The notes: generated from the letters alone by a model not told the origin. DNA of 64,000 nt from Alloalcanivorax dieselolei B5 (GCF_000300005.1 NC_018691.1:2852001-2916000); one strand, 5' to 3'. Shown: positions 45,447-53,626, counted from the stretch's first letter. Program-made: numbers and translations.

Positions 45447-47024
45447 TCAGGCGGAGGTCGGCGCCCAGTTTTGCGGCAGGAGTTCGTCGATGGCGTTGTT
45501 CTTGTGCGTCGGCAGCCGAGCCAGCACATCCTTCAGATACGCATAAGGATCGTGGCCGTTCAGCTTCGCCGACTGGATCAGGCTCATGACGGCGGCCGCA
45601 CGTTGACCACTGCGCAGAGAGCCCGCGAACAGCCAGTTATTGCGCCCCAGCGCCCAGGGGCGGATCTGGTTTTCCACCCGGTTGTTGTCGATCGGCACCG
45701 CGCCATCGTCCAGGTAGCGCGTCAGCGCCGCCCAGCGTTTCAGGCTGTAGTCCAGGGCTTTGGCCGTACCCGAGCCGTCCGGGACTTTTTGCCGTCGGGA
45801 GATCATCCATTGGTGCAGGGCGTCGGCGATGGGCCGGGCTTTTTCGTTGCGCAAGCGCTGGCGGTCTTTATCCGGCAGATCCTTCGCCTCTCGCTCGATC
45901 CCGTACAGCGCACCGATGGACTCCAGCGCTTGGGCGGCCAGCTCACTCTTGTTGGCCACGTGCAGGTCGTGGAACTTGCGACGGGCGTGCGCCAGGCAAC
46001 CGATCTCGGTAATGCCCTCGCCGAAGCCCGCCTTATAGCCAGCGTAGTCGTCACACACCAGCTTGCCATGCCAGTCCCCCAGGAAGGCGCGGGCGTGTGC
46101 GCCCGCCCGGCTGGGCGCGAAGTCGTAGACCGTGGCCTTCAGTTCAGAGAACGAGGTGCTGCAGTAAGCCCACACATAGGCCCGGTGGGTTTTCTTCTTG
46201 CCCGGTGCCAGCATCGCTACCGGCGTTTCATCCGCGTGCAGCACCGGCTGGGCTAGCAACTGGGCTCTGAGCGCATCCACCAGTGGCTGCAACCACACAC
46301 CGCAGGTGCCCACCCACTCGGCCAGGGTGGAACGGGGGATCGCCAGACCGGCCCGGCCGAAGATGCGCTCCTGGCGGTACAGGGGCAGATGATCGGCGTA
46401 CTTGGCCACCAGCACCTGGGCCAGCAGCCCAGACGTCGGGATGCCTTTGTCGATGACTTGCCTCGGCACCGGCGCCTGGATCAAGGTCTCGCATTGCTCG
46501 CAGGCCCACTTGCCCCGGATATGGCGCTCCACCGTGAACTCGCCCGGCACGTAGTCCAGCTTCTCGCTGATGTCCTCGCCGACGCGCTTGAGCGCACACC
46601 CACAGCGGCATTGCGTATCCTCGGGTTCATGGTGGATCAGGGTGCGGGGCAGTTGGGGCGGTAGCGGGGCGCGCTTGGGCTGTTGCTTGGCAGCGGCGGG
46701 GGGCGCCTGCGTTGGAAGTAACTCGGCCAGCTCCGCCTCCATGGCGGCCAGGTCGGCGTCGATCAGTTCGTCAAGCAACTGGCCCTGCACGCCCTTGAAC
46801 TGCTCGCTGCGCCGGGCGAACTTGTGGCGCTTGAGCAGCGCCAGTTCGTGGGCCTGTTTCTCGATCACCGCGTCGCGGTGACGGATCGCTTTTTCTTGTT
46901 GGCTGAGGGTCCGGTCATTTTGGGCGAGGACCCGATCCTTGCTCTCCAAGTGATCGAACAACTCGGTGGCCAGGGCACGGAGTTGGTCGGGAGAGAGGGC
47001 GTTGAGGTCAGGGCGCGAGGTCAT
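45447..47024 (-). CDS. tnpC: IS66 transposase TnpC
   Basis: 525 residues. An N-terminal coiled/leucine-rich region (residues ~20-75), a Cys zinc-finger (CRCGCALKRVGEDISEKLDYVPGEF and CEQCETLIQAP) and the DDE core: VLHADETPV, LVCDDYAGYKAG, and NRVENQIRPWALGRNNWLFAGS. The C-terminal IS66 tail (PYAYLKDVLARLP) is complete. Third gene of the element, 75 bases after tnpB. Confidence 0.97.
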   Translation of the reverse strand: MTSRPDLNALSPDQLRALATELFDHLESKDRVLAQNDRTLSQQEKAIRHRDAVIEKQAHELALLKRHKFARRSEQFKGVQGQLLDELIDADLAAMEAELAELLPTQAPPAAAKQQPKRAPLPPQLPRTLIHHEPEDTQCRCGCALKRVGEDISEKLDYVPGEFTVERHIRGKWACEQCETLIQAPVPRQVIDKGIPTSGLLAQVLVAKYADHLPLYRQERIFGRAGLAIPRSTLAEWVGTCGVWLQPLVDALRAQLLAQPVLHADETPVAMLAPGKKKTHRAYVWAYCSTSFSELKATVYDFAPSRAGAHARAFLGDWHGKLVCDDYAGYKAGFGEGITEIGCLAHARRKFHDLHVANKSELAAQALESIGALYGIEREAKDLPDKDRQRLRNEKARPIADALHQWMISRRQKVPDGSGTAKALDYSLKRWAALTRYLDDGAVPIDNNRVENQIRPWALGRNNWLFAGSLRSGQRAAAVMSLIQSAKLNGHDPYAYLKDVLARLPTHKNNAIDELLPQNWAPTSA

Positions 47025-47098
47025 GCGGACAGTATGCCAAGCCAGCGCCCGGTGGGCGATTGGAGGTTGGGCGTATAGCCAACGGGAACGAGGTGTGG

Positions 47099-47434
47099 TT
47101 ACAGCACCGAGATCACGGCCTCGTCGCCCAGTCGCTGCCAGGGCAGGCCCTGCACCAGGGCGGCCAGTTGTTCTTCATTCAGGCGCAACTGATCGCCGCG
47201 CCAAGCGTCACCCCAGTGGAACTTGCCCCGATGGAGCCGGCGGGCGCACAGCCAGATACCGAAGCCGTCGTGGATCAGCACTTTCATGCGGTTGCCCCGG
47301 CGGTTGGCGAACAGGTAAGCCTGATGTGGCTTCGCCGCACCGAACACCTGGATCACCCGGGCCAGGGCCTTGTCCGGTCCGGCGCGCATGTCCAGTGGCG
47401 CGGTGGCCAGCCAGATCTCGTCGATGCGGATCAT
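47099..47434 (-). CDS. tnpB: IS66 accessory protein TnpB
   Basis: 111 residues, starting MIRIDEIWLATAPLDMRAG and containing AYLFANRRGNRMKVLIHDGFGIWLCARRLHRGKF, the family pattern of IS66 Orf2. ATG at 47434 overlaps the tnpA stop by 4 bases and is used instead of the longer frame. Needed for IS66 transposition; exact role unknown. Confidence 0.96.
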   Translation of the reverse strand: MIRIDEIWLATAPLDMRAGPDKALARVIQVFGAAKPHQAYLFANRRGNRMKVLIHDGFGIWLCARRLHRGKFHWGDAWRGDQLRLNEEQLAALVQGLPWQRLGDEAVISVL

Positions 47435-47814
47435 CGCAGCAGCTCGCGTAACAGGGCCAGGCACTGATGGGCTTGCTCGGCGGGCCATTCCACGATGACC
47501 GGTCCGCCGGAGCGGGGCACTTCAATGCGGATGCGGTTACCCGACTCCTTGGCGCAAGACCGGTCAGGAGGGCTCGACGCCACCGGTACCGCCAAGGGCA
47601 TAAACGCGGGTGACGTTATTGTCTGGCCGGCTTGCTCGGCTTCACGGATCCAGCGGCGGACCAGGTTGGCGTTGAGTTGGTTGTCCAGGGCGATCCGGGA
47701 GACGGACACGCCCGGTTCCTGACAGGCGGCCACGATGTGCGCCTTGAACTCACGGGAGAAGTGACGGCGACGTCGTGGTTGAGGTTGGGGCTGAGATACG
47801 CTTAACGGGTCCAT
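47431..47814 (-). CDS. tnpA: IS66 accessory protein TnpA
   Basis: 127 residues. Helix-turn-helix of the IS3/IS66 OrfA type (RRHFSREFKAHIVAACQEPGVSVSRIALDNQLNANLVRRWIRE), then a Pro-rich linker and an IRIEVP..GGPVIVEWP segment. First gene of the element; probably binds the IS ends or assists TnpC. Confidence 0.95.
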   Translation of the reverse strand: MDPLSVSQPQPQPRRRRHFSREFKAHIVAACQEPGVSVSRIALDNQLNANLVRRWIREAEQAGQTITSPAFMPLAVPVASSPPDRSCAKESGNRIRIEVPRSGGPVIVEWPAEQAHQCLALLRELLR

Positions 47815-48120
47815 CGATAGTGTCCACTAAGAAATAAGTGGACACTATCGTGAAGGCCGCAACCGTCGACTCAAGATGGGGTCGCCGGACGCTTACATTC
47901 CAGTTCCCTCCAAACCGCAATGAACCAAATATAAGCCTCCTACCCCGCCTTCGGCATAGAACCCAATCAAGCGGCTATGACCCGATTCCATTTAGCCGGT
48001 CCAGAGCACATGATCCATAGTCGCCTTCCTGTGAAATTCCCTATATAGGGCCGCTTTCATTAAGAAACGGCTGGCAAGTATCAAGCAACCATAGGGCATT
48101 ACATATACGCCAGAAACAGA

Positions 48121-48150
48121 AAACCCCGACCAAGTGTGGCCGGGGTTTTT
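48121..48150. terminator. Rho-independent terminator after the PraB-like gene B
   Basis: AAACCCCGACC-AAGTGT-GGCCGGGGTTTTT has one mismatch in the stem and A/T runs on both sides, so it could work in both directions. It lies 80 bases beyond the stop of the minus-strand gene. Confidence 0.8.
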
Positions 48151-48229
48151 ACTGGGATCCGTAACAACACCTAATTTACCATGGCGCCATCACAAAACCA
48201 TTAGAAGAGAGAAGTTCTCTTCATTAGCT

Positions 48230-48778
48230 TTACGGCAGCAGATCTACGTCCTGGGTCGGGAAGTTCTGACCCGTCAGAGTGCCGTTTACGGTGCAGTTAG
48301 AGCCGACGTTGGTATTAAAGGAGAACTGAGAAGCCGCAGCGTTCAGTGCCACACTACCATTGTTGAATACTGCATCCACGGAATTACCGCTGGAGCTACC
48401 ACAGTACTGCTTGCCAAACAAAGTAGTATAAACAATTACCCCGTCGAAGGTGACCGCAGTATCTTCACCCGCTGCAGCAGCGGTAGTCGTAGTAGCAGTC
48501 CACGGGAATTCAAGCTCCACTGCGCTACAGCCGAAGCCACCGCTGACGGAACCACTAGTCACGTCAACAGTCACGGCCCCACCACCAGAAGTTACATTAC
48601 CGGTCAGGCTCAGGGTACAAGTAATTGACGGCAAGCCAGTTTGATTAAGAACCGTAGAACCTACAAAGGTGAAGGGGTTAGAGCCAACTTGGGAGATGCT
48701 GGCCGCCTGAGCACCAGCAGCCCCCATCAGAGCCGCACCGCCGATCGCCATGATCAAAGCTTTCTTCATATTCTTCAT
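48230..48778 (-). CDS. Small secreted Cys-containing protein, PraB-like, copy B
   Basis: 182 residues. Signal peptide MKKALIMAIGGAALMGAAGAQA|AS. The mature part is Gly/Ser/Thr/Val-rich and beta-like, with Cys in SITCTLSLTG, GGFGCSAVEL, KQYCGSSSG and GSNCTVNG, the same order as in the 163-residue protein at 22921. Family link to PraB (alkane-related, Pseudomonas) is tentative. Start ATG 48778 has GAGGA 7-8 bases upstream. Its leader shares a block with that of copy A. Confidence 0.75.
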   Translation of the reverse strand: MKNMKKALIMAIGGAALMGAAGAQAASISQVGSNPFTFVGSTVLNQTGLPSITCTLSLTGNVTSGGGAVTVDVTSGSVSGGFGCSAVELEFPWTATTTTAAAAGEDTAVTFDGVIVYTTLFGKQYCGSSSGNSVDAVFNNGSVALNAAASQFSFNTNVGSNCTVNGTLTGQNFPTQDVDLLP

Positions 48779-48900
48779 GATCAATTCCTCATTAGTCCAT
48801 ATTTTGGGTTGGTGGCAAGTCGTTACTGCTTCCTTTGGCTTGCCGTAGCCGGTACCGGTCGCTGTGTTGCCCCCCGTACCGACTGACTATGAGGTTACAA
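48779..48900 (-). promoter_or_regulatory. Structured 5' leader of the PraB-like gene B
   Basis: On the minus strand: CGGTACGGGGGGCAAC, then CGACCGGTACCGGCTACGGC, then GGCAAGCC..AAGCAGT..CGACTTGCC, which can pair GGCAAG with CTTGCC. Across + strand 48819-48860 it shares the ordered blocks GTCG, ACTGC, GGC-TGCC and CCGGTC with the copy A leader. Confidence 0.5.
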
Positions 48901-49251
48901 CGGTGCACAGTTGTGTCTTAAGTTGATCTTTCGAAATCCGCCATTTATCGTTCAGTTACATTTTAAAGGCGCTCTTAAATCAATCACTTAGCCTCAGTTA
49001 CCTGTCCCCCTTTTGCTTCCCTGAAAGGCCCGAAAGGCCCAAGGTCCGGGCAAAAAAGATACATTTATGCCGTAAAGGTTTACTCATTCTCGAAACATCT
49101 TTATTTCTTTAACTCGCTGTTTTTTATGGAAATTTGAAATAAAGTTCCGAAACACAGACCGAGGAAAGGGCGCGCAGGGCGTCAGAAGTCTACGGACAAG
49201 AGATGGAAGAGGTGTGCCCCCGCTCATTGAGCGGGGGATGAGGGGGGAGAC
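48901..49251. other. Gap between the PraB-like gene B and RAYT 4
   Basis: No gene. Contains CCTGTCCCCCTTTTG at 49001, and CCCGCTCATTGAGCGGG at 49218-49234, a hairpin that could end RAYT 4 transcription (it lies 18 bases past its stop). Confidence 0.5.
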
Positions 49252-49947
49252 TCAGGATTTCCGGCTTCGGGGGCGGGTTCGGTTACGTGATGTAACCGTC
49301 CTGGATGCCTTGTTGGCGGCGGATTGGGTGAACATATCATCACCGATGGGCTGGCTGCGACGCAGCGCCAGTTCAATATGGTGCCACTCCTGCTCGCTCT
49401 GCCCTTGCCGCATCAGCAGGCGGTAGCTCTCCCGCCGTTCTTCATCGGTACGGCCAAGCGCCAGGTAATCGGCGTGGGGATCAAGGCAATAGGGTTCCGC
49501 TCTGCCCATGCGTTCGCGGTAGCTGGACCAGCGGTAGCTGCCCACGTGGGCCGCTTCACCGTGCACCACGGCTTGCAGCTCAATGCCGCGCAGGGCGGCG
49601 AGAAACCAATAGCCGGTTTGTACCGGGGAGGAGCGGTAGCGTCCTTCCCACAGGCTGCCGTTTTGCTGACGACGCCGATTGCGGTGGCGTGTGGTGCGCA
49701 GGGAGAGTGCCTTCATGAATTCCGGCAGGGCCTCAGGATCGGAGCCCGGGTCCAGCAACAGATGCACCTGGTTGCTGAGCAGACACCAGGCGTAGATACG
49801 CACGCCCAGTTCCTCTCTCAGTTCGCGCATGTCGCGCAGGTACTTGCGGAAATCCCCATCGGTGTGGAATACCGTTTGACCACGGAATCCCTGCTGCATG
49901 ACGTGATGTGGATGCCCTGGAAGAATCAACCGCCCGCTCCGTGGCAT
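49252..49947 (-). CDS. RAYT-like protein 4, catalytic residues partly lost
   Basis: 231 residues: HHVMQQGFRGQTVFHTDGDFRKYL, IYAWCLLSNQVHLLLDP, NGSLWEGRYRSSPVQTGYW, YRWSSYRERMG; a basic tail. HUH reads N-Q-V-H-L (Q60, H62) and the Tyr position is Thr85. Closest to RAYT 2. Full-length frame. Not next to a REP pair; TGTCCCC and two other palindromes lie upstream. Confidence 0.86.
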   Translation of the reverse strand: MPRSGRLILPGHPHHVMQQGFRGQTVFHTDGDFRKYLRDMRELREELGVRIYAWCLLSNQVHLLLDPGSDPEALPEFMKALSLRTTRHRNRRRQQNGSLWEGRYRSSPVQTGYWFLAALRGIELQAVVHGEAAHVGSYRWSSYRERMGRAEPYCLDPHADYLALGRTDEERRESYRLLMRQGQSEQEWHHIELALRRSQPIGDDMFTQSAANKASRTVTSRNRTRPRSRKS

Positions 49948-50066
49948 GGTCGTCCCCTTTTTCGCTGTTATTTTTTTCCGAGGCCGACGGATTTTAACCC
50001 GTCGGTGCAGTCATTTACTTTGAAACGACCGATTGATTTTGTCCAGAGTTTCTGTCCCCTTTTTTT

Positions 50067-50166
50067 GTAACCGCCGTCCATGGCGGTTACCCTGCGGGCC
50101 GTTGCCAAGGCAACGTCAAAAATCGTTCCCGACGATTTTTTGTAACCGGCCGTCCATGGCGGTTAC
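50067..50166. repeat. Pair of GTAACC palindromes around a bidirectional terminator
   Basis: GTAACCGCC-GTCCAT-GGCGGTTAC at 50067-50090 and GTAACCGGCC-GTCCAT-GGCGGTTAC at 50142-50166. Between them are GTTGCC-AA-GGCAAC and the terminator at 50118. This palindrome type is unlike the REP family of the window. Confidence 0.75.
50118..50141. terminator. Bidirectional rho-independent terminator
   Basis: AAAAATCGT-TCCCG-ACGATTTTT is a perfect 9-bp stem ending in T runs on both strands. It should end transcription of the LLM oxidoreductase gene (stop at 50195). Confidence 0.78.
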
Positions 50167-50194
50167 CTTTTAAATCAACGATATCAATCCGCCA

Positions 50195-51187
50195 TCATGG
50201 CAATTCGCTTAATATCTCCGACGCCATTTTGTATGAACGCAAACGGGCGTCGTGGTCGAATATGCCTGAGGTAATAATGACCTCATCCACTTGAGTTTTG
50301 TCGAGAAACTCCCGCAGCCCTTCGGTGACCGTGGTTTTATCGCCGACCATGGAACAACGCAGCGCCTGCTCTACACCGGCCCGTTCCAGCGGCGACCAGA
50401 ATTCATCCATGTTTTCCAGCGGCGGCGGCAGCGGCCCCGGGCGGCCCCGGCGCAGGTTGGTGAACTGCTGCTGCACCGAGGTAAACAGCCGCTGGGCTTC
50501 GCGGTTGTCGTCGGCGCCGTAGACGCCGATACCCGCCGCGGCGTAGGGCTTGTCCAGGTAGCGTGACGGCTCGAAGCGGTCGCGGTAGATCGCCAGGGCG
50601 TCGTGCAGCGCTTCCGGTGCGAAGTGGGAGGCGAACGCGAATGGCAGGCCGAGACGGGCCGCCAATTGCGCACTGAACAAGCTGGAACCCAGCAGCCACA
50701 CCGGCACCTTGGTGCCCACGCCGGGGATCGCCTTGACCCGTTGTTCCGGGTCCGGGTCATCCAGATAGGCCATCAGTTCCTGCACGTCCTGGGGGAATTC
50801 CATGGCACTGGATTGCAGGTCGCGACGCAAGGCGCGGGCGGTTTCCATGTCGGTGCCCGGCGCCCGGCCCAGTCCCAGGTCGATGCGGCCGGGGTGCAGG
50901 GACGCGAGGGTGCCGAACTGCTCCGCCACCACCAGCGGCGCGTGGTTGGGCAACATGATACCGCCGGAACCGACCCGGATGCGTTGAGTGCCAGCGGCGA
51001 TGTGGGCGATCACCACGGCGGTGGCGGAGCTGGCCACACCGGGCATGTTGTGATGCTCCGCCACCCAATAGCGGGTGTAGCCCCACTGCTCGGCGTGGCG
51101 GGCCAGATCCAGGGAATGGCGAAACGATTGGGTGGGATCCCCGCCACGCAGGATGGGACAGAGATCCAGAACGGAATAGGCCGTCAT
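50195..51187 (-). CDS. LLM-class flavin-dependent oxidoreductase (luciferase-like)
   Basis: 330 residues of the MsnO8/YhbW subgroup: [86 protein letters not shown]. These proteins use reduced FMN and oxygen (or act as F420/FMN reductases) on unknown substrates. The C-terminus has [19 protein letters not shown]. Single gene with its own terminator. Confidence 0.93.
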   Translation of the reverse strand: MTAYSVLDLCPILRGGDPTQSFRHSLDLARHAEQWGYTRYWVAEHHNMPGVASSATAVVIAHIAAGTQRIRVGSGGIMLPNHAPLVVAEQFGTLASLHPGRIDLGLGRAPGTDMETARALRRDLQSSAMEFPQDVQELMAYLDDPDPEQRVKAIPGVGTKVPVWLLGSSLFSAQLAARLGLPFAFASHFAPEALHDALAIYRDRFEPSRYLDKPYAAAGIGVYGADDNREAQRLFTSVQQQFTNLRRGRPGPLPPPLENMDEFWSPLERAGVEQALRCSMVGDKTTVTEGLREFLDKTQVDEVIITSGIFDHDARLRSYKMASEILSELP

Positions 51188-51339
51188 ATAAACTCCCGAA
51201 CGAACAAACGATGGGCAAAGAGATGGGGCAGTTGGCGGTAAAAGTCAAAGGAAAGCCAGGTACGGCGGGGGCCAGGCATAGGAATGGGCAAGGATCGGCG
51301 GCTAAATTACAAGAGGCCCGGGCATAGAGCTGCTCGCCA

Positions 51340-51495
51340 TATTCGCCAGCAAGCTAGCTCCCACAGTTTGCGCTACGAGGTCACTGTGGGAGCTTGCCTG
51401 CAAGCGAACGGGCTCTTGGTCAACGGATTCGCTTGCAGCGGCCCGCCGCCCGGACAAGCTTCCACGGACCGGGCAAGCTCCTACGGCGGCTTCGT
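51340..51495. repeat. REP-like repeats upstream of the LLM gene
   Basis: ATTCGCCAGCAAGCTAGCTCC, GTGGGAGCTTGCCTGCAAGCGAA and ATTCGCTTGCAGCGGCCC, finishing GGGCAAGCTCCTACGGCGGC. Several units are degenerate. The flanking rest of the gap (51188-51508) is empty. Confidence 0.75.
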
Positions 51496-51508
51496 CGCCG
51501 GCCCGGGG

Positions 51509-51751
51509 TCAGGCGCCGTTGAGCAGGCGCTTCAGGATCTGATCCTTGAGCTGCAGCCGGTGGCGTTTCAGTGCTTCCATTTCCTCGTCGCCGATGGGGC
51601 TTTCGCGCAGCTCCAGGCCACGGATCCGCTTATCGAGTTTATCGTGTTCCTGGATTTGGGAGCGGAATCCTGGATCGCTGCGGGCCAGGTCGTCGATCCG
51701 GGCGTGGTGTTCGGGAAATTCGTGGTGAATGCTGTGTATCTCGCCAAGCAT
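51509..51751 (-). CDS. DUF465 (YdcH family) small protein
   Basis: 80 residues, helical and charged: IHHEFPEHHARIDDLARSDPGF, then HDKLDKRIRGLELRESPIGDEEMEALKRHRLQLKDQI. This is the usual DUF465 pattern, a cytoplasmic protein of unknown role found in many proteobacteria. A single gene between djlA and the REP cluster. Confidence 0.9.
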   Translation of the reverse strand: MLGEIHSIHHEFPEHHARIDDLARSDPGFRSQIQEHDKLDKRIRGLELRESPIGDEEMEALKRHRLQLKDQILKRLLNGA

Positions 51752-51833
51752 GTCGATCCCTCATCAACGGGCGGTCGCAAGGACGGGCGGGTCTCTCCAA
51801 CGCTAACCCAGGGCCCGGGTACTGTCGAGGGGT

Positions 51834-52667
51834 CTAGAAGCCCCTCGCGGTCTTGATCATTTCATAGGCTTTGCTGATTTCCGCGGTCTTTTCCGTGGCC
51901 ATGCGAATCATTTCCTCCGGCACGCCGCGGGCTGCCAGCTTATCCGGGTGATGCTGGCTCATCAGCTTGCGGTAGGCCCGTTTGATTTCCTGATTGGAGG
52001 CGGAAGGTTCCACCCCCAGCACGCCGTAGGCCTCATTGATGGAGGGGCGGCTGGCGCCGGGCTGGCCGCTCCCGGCACCGCCGGCCGCGCCGCCGGCTCC
52101 GGCGAAACGGGCCTGGGCCAGCAGCATATTGAGGATCTGGCGGAACTGGTCCGGCGGCACCCCGAGCCCGTTGGCCACCCGGATCAGAATCCGTTCTTCC
52201 TCCGGTTTCAGTTCTCCGTCCGCCAGGCAGGTCTGGAGCAGGATTTCCAGGAACACCAGCACCAGATGGCGGCGGTGACGGATACGCTGCCGGAACTCCA
52301 CCACGGTGGCGTCCAGGGGAAAGTCCGACGCCTTGCCCCGGTTGAAGCAGTCGATGGCGTGACGGCGCTGTTCCGGGTTCAGCTGCATGCGCGCCATCAC
52401 CGCCTCGGCGTGCTGGATCTCGGTGCGGCTGACCTGGCCATCGGCCTTGGCCAGATGTCCCATGATCGAAAACACCGCCGACATCAGCGCGTCCTGTACC
52501 TCTTCCTTCTCACCGGGCCGGTACGGCCGGAATGGGTTGAACGACTGCACCCGTTCCACGCCGCGATCCAGAAAGTGTCCGATCAACACTCCCACCGCCA
52601 GACCGATGGGGCCGCCCACCAGCATACCGAGCAGACCGACAATGATCTTGCCACCCCAACTTCTCAT
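51834..52667 (-). CDS. djlA: Co-chaperone DjlA
   Basis: 277 residues. One N-terminal membrane segment (GKIIVGLLGMLVGGPIGLAVGVLIGHFLDRG), a TerB-like domain (SAVFSIMGHLAKADGQVSRTEI; ADGELKPEEERIL), a Gly/Ala linker and a C-terminal J domain with HHPDK (AYGVLGVEPSASNQEIKRAYRKLMSQHHPDKLAARG). It stimulates DnaK at the inner membrane and links to envelope stress. Normal length. Confidence 0.95.
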   Translation of the reverse strand: MRSWGGKIIVGLLGMLVGGPIGLAVGVLIGHFLDRGVERVQSFNPFRPYRPGEKEEVQDALMSAVFSIMGHLAKADGQVSRTEIQHAEAVMARMQLNPEQRRHAIDCFNRGKASDFPLDATVVEFRQRIRHRRHLVLVFLEILLQTCLADGELKPEEERILIRVANGLGVPPDQFRQILNMLLAQARFAGAGGAAGGAGSGQPGASRPSINEAYGVLGVEPSASNQEIKRAYRKLMSQHHPDKLAARGVPEEMIRMATEKTAEISKAYEMIKTARGF

Positions 52668-52706
52668 AAAGACTCGCTTGCTCCTGTCCTTAGTGGTGCG
52701 TGCGGG

Positions 52707-53480
52707 TTAAACCGGCAGCCAGCCGAGGCTGTCCCCGGTGTGTCCCAGAGGCCGGTATTCGGCGCTGACCCAACCCTGATAGCCGATCTGGTCCAGCCGC
52801 GCGAACAGCTCCGCCAGCGGAATCTCGCCGCTGCCCGGCTGATGGCGGCCGGGGGCATCGGCGAACTGTACATGCCCTATATGGGGCCGCAAGCGGGAAA
52901 GGGAAGCCGCCACCGCCTCGCCCATCACCCAGGCGTGGTAAAGATCGTACTGCAAACGCAGATTAGGCCGGTCCGCCGCCGTGATCGCGGCCAGCGCCTG
53001 GTCGCTGGTGGCGAGAAAGAAACCGGGCATATCCACTCGGGTGTTGATCGGCTCCACGGTCACTTCCCTGCCCTGCTCCGCCAATTGATCGGCGGCGTAA
53101 CGCAGATTGTGGACCAGCGTTTCGAAGCAATGTTCCGGATCGGCGTCCGGGGAAGGAATGCCGGCCAGACAATTGACCCGTGGACAGTCCAGCGCTTCGG
53201 CATAGGTGAGGGCCCGCGCCACGCCGTCGCGGAATTCCGCTTCCCGGCCGGGCAAGGCGGCCAGACCACGGTCGCCGGCGTCCCAATCCCCGGCCGGCAG
53301 ATTGAACAGCACCTGCCGCAGATCATTGTCGTGCAGCCTCCGCGCCAGCTCCGCCGGCCCCCATTCATAGGGAAACAGACACTCCACACCCTTGAAGCCG
53401 GCCCGGGCAGCGGCGGCGTAGCGTTCCATAAAGGGGTATTCAGTGAATAGCAGGGTCAGATTGGCGGCAAAACGGGGCAT
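52707..53480 (-). CDS. hyi: Hydroxypyruvate isomerase-like (Hyi/OtnI) TIM-barrel protein
   Basis: 257 residues of the AP-endonuclease-2-like sugar isomerase fold: FAANLTLLFTEYPFMERYAAAARAGFKGVECLFPYEW, NCLAGIP, VEPINTRVDMPGFFL, LQYDLYHAWVMGE, HVQFADAPGRHQPGSGEIP, SAEYRPLG. The E in VEPIN, D in YDLYH, H in HVQ and E in SAEY are the expected metal ligands. Converts hydroxypyruvate and tartronate semialdehyde or 2-oxo sugars. ATG at 53480 is chosen since family proteins begin MPRFAANL. Confidence 0.9.
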   Translation of the reverse strand: MPRFAANLTLLFTEYPFMERYAAAARAGFKGVECLFPYEWGPAELARRLHDNDLRQVLFNLPAGDWDAGDRGLAALPGREAEFRDGVARALTYAEALDCPRVNCLAGIPSPDADPEHCFETLVHNLRYAADQLAEQGREVTVEPINTRVDMPGFFLATSDQALAAITAADRPNLRLQYDLYHAWVMGEAVAASLSRLRPHIGHVQFADAPGRHQPGSGEIPLAELFARLDQIGYQGWVSAEYRPLGHTGDSLGWLPV

Positions 53481-53544
53481 GCGGGAATTCCCAGACCAAA
53501 GCGCCGCCACATGGTACCCGATCCCACCCGCCCCACAAACAAAA

Positions 53545-53573
53545 CGCGGCCCGAGAGAATCCCCCGGGCCGCG
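53545..53573 (-). terminator. Rho-independent terminator of the iron permease gene
   Basis: CGCGGCCCG...CGGGCCGCG is a 9-bp stem with an 11-base loop. On the minus strand it is followed by TTTTGTTTG. 54 bases past the FTR1 stop. Confidence 0.85.
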
Positions 53574-53626
53574 CTGTTTTTCGTCTTTCGCTGTCAACTG
53601 TCCACTGTCAACTATCAACTGCTCTT

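Larger units (their letters stand above)
45422..47896. mobile_element. IS66-family insertion sequence, complete
   Basis: 2475 bp. Terminal inverted repeats start GTAAGCGTCCGG at the left and end CCGGACGCTTAC at the right. ATTCCAGT is found directly on both sides (45414-45421 and 47897-47904), a perfect 8-bp target duplication of the length typical of IS66. All three genes (tnpA, tnpB, tnpC) are open. The intact ends and duplication suggest a recent insertion. Confidence 0.97.
45263..47991 (-). pseudogene. Possible small gene interrupted by the IS66 element
   Basis: If the IS and one copy of its 8-bp target duplication are removed, the minus strand has an open frame of 81 codons, from ATG at 47991 (MESGHSRLIGFYAEGGVGGL) to a stop at 45263 (ending LMSDVVP). 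The two parts, 95 and 151 bases, join in frame exactly at the duplication. No clear ribosome site and no family likeness, so it may be chance. Confidence 0.35.
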
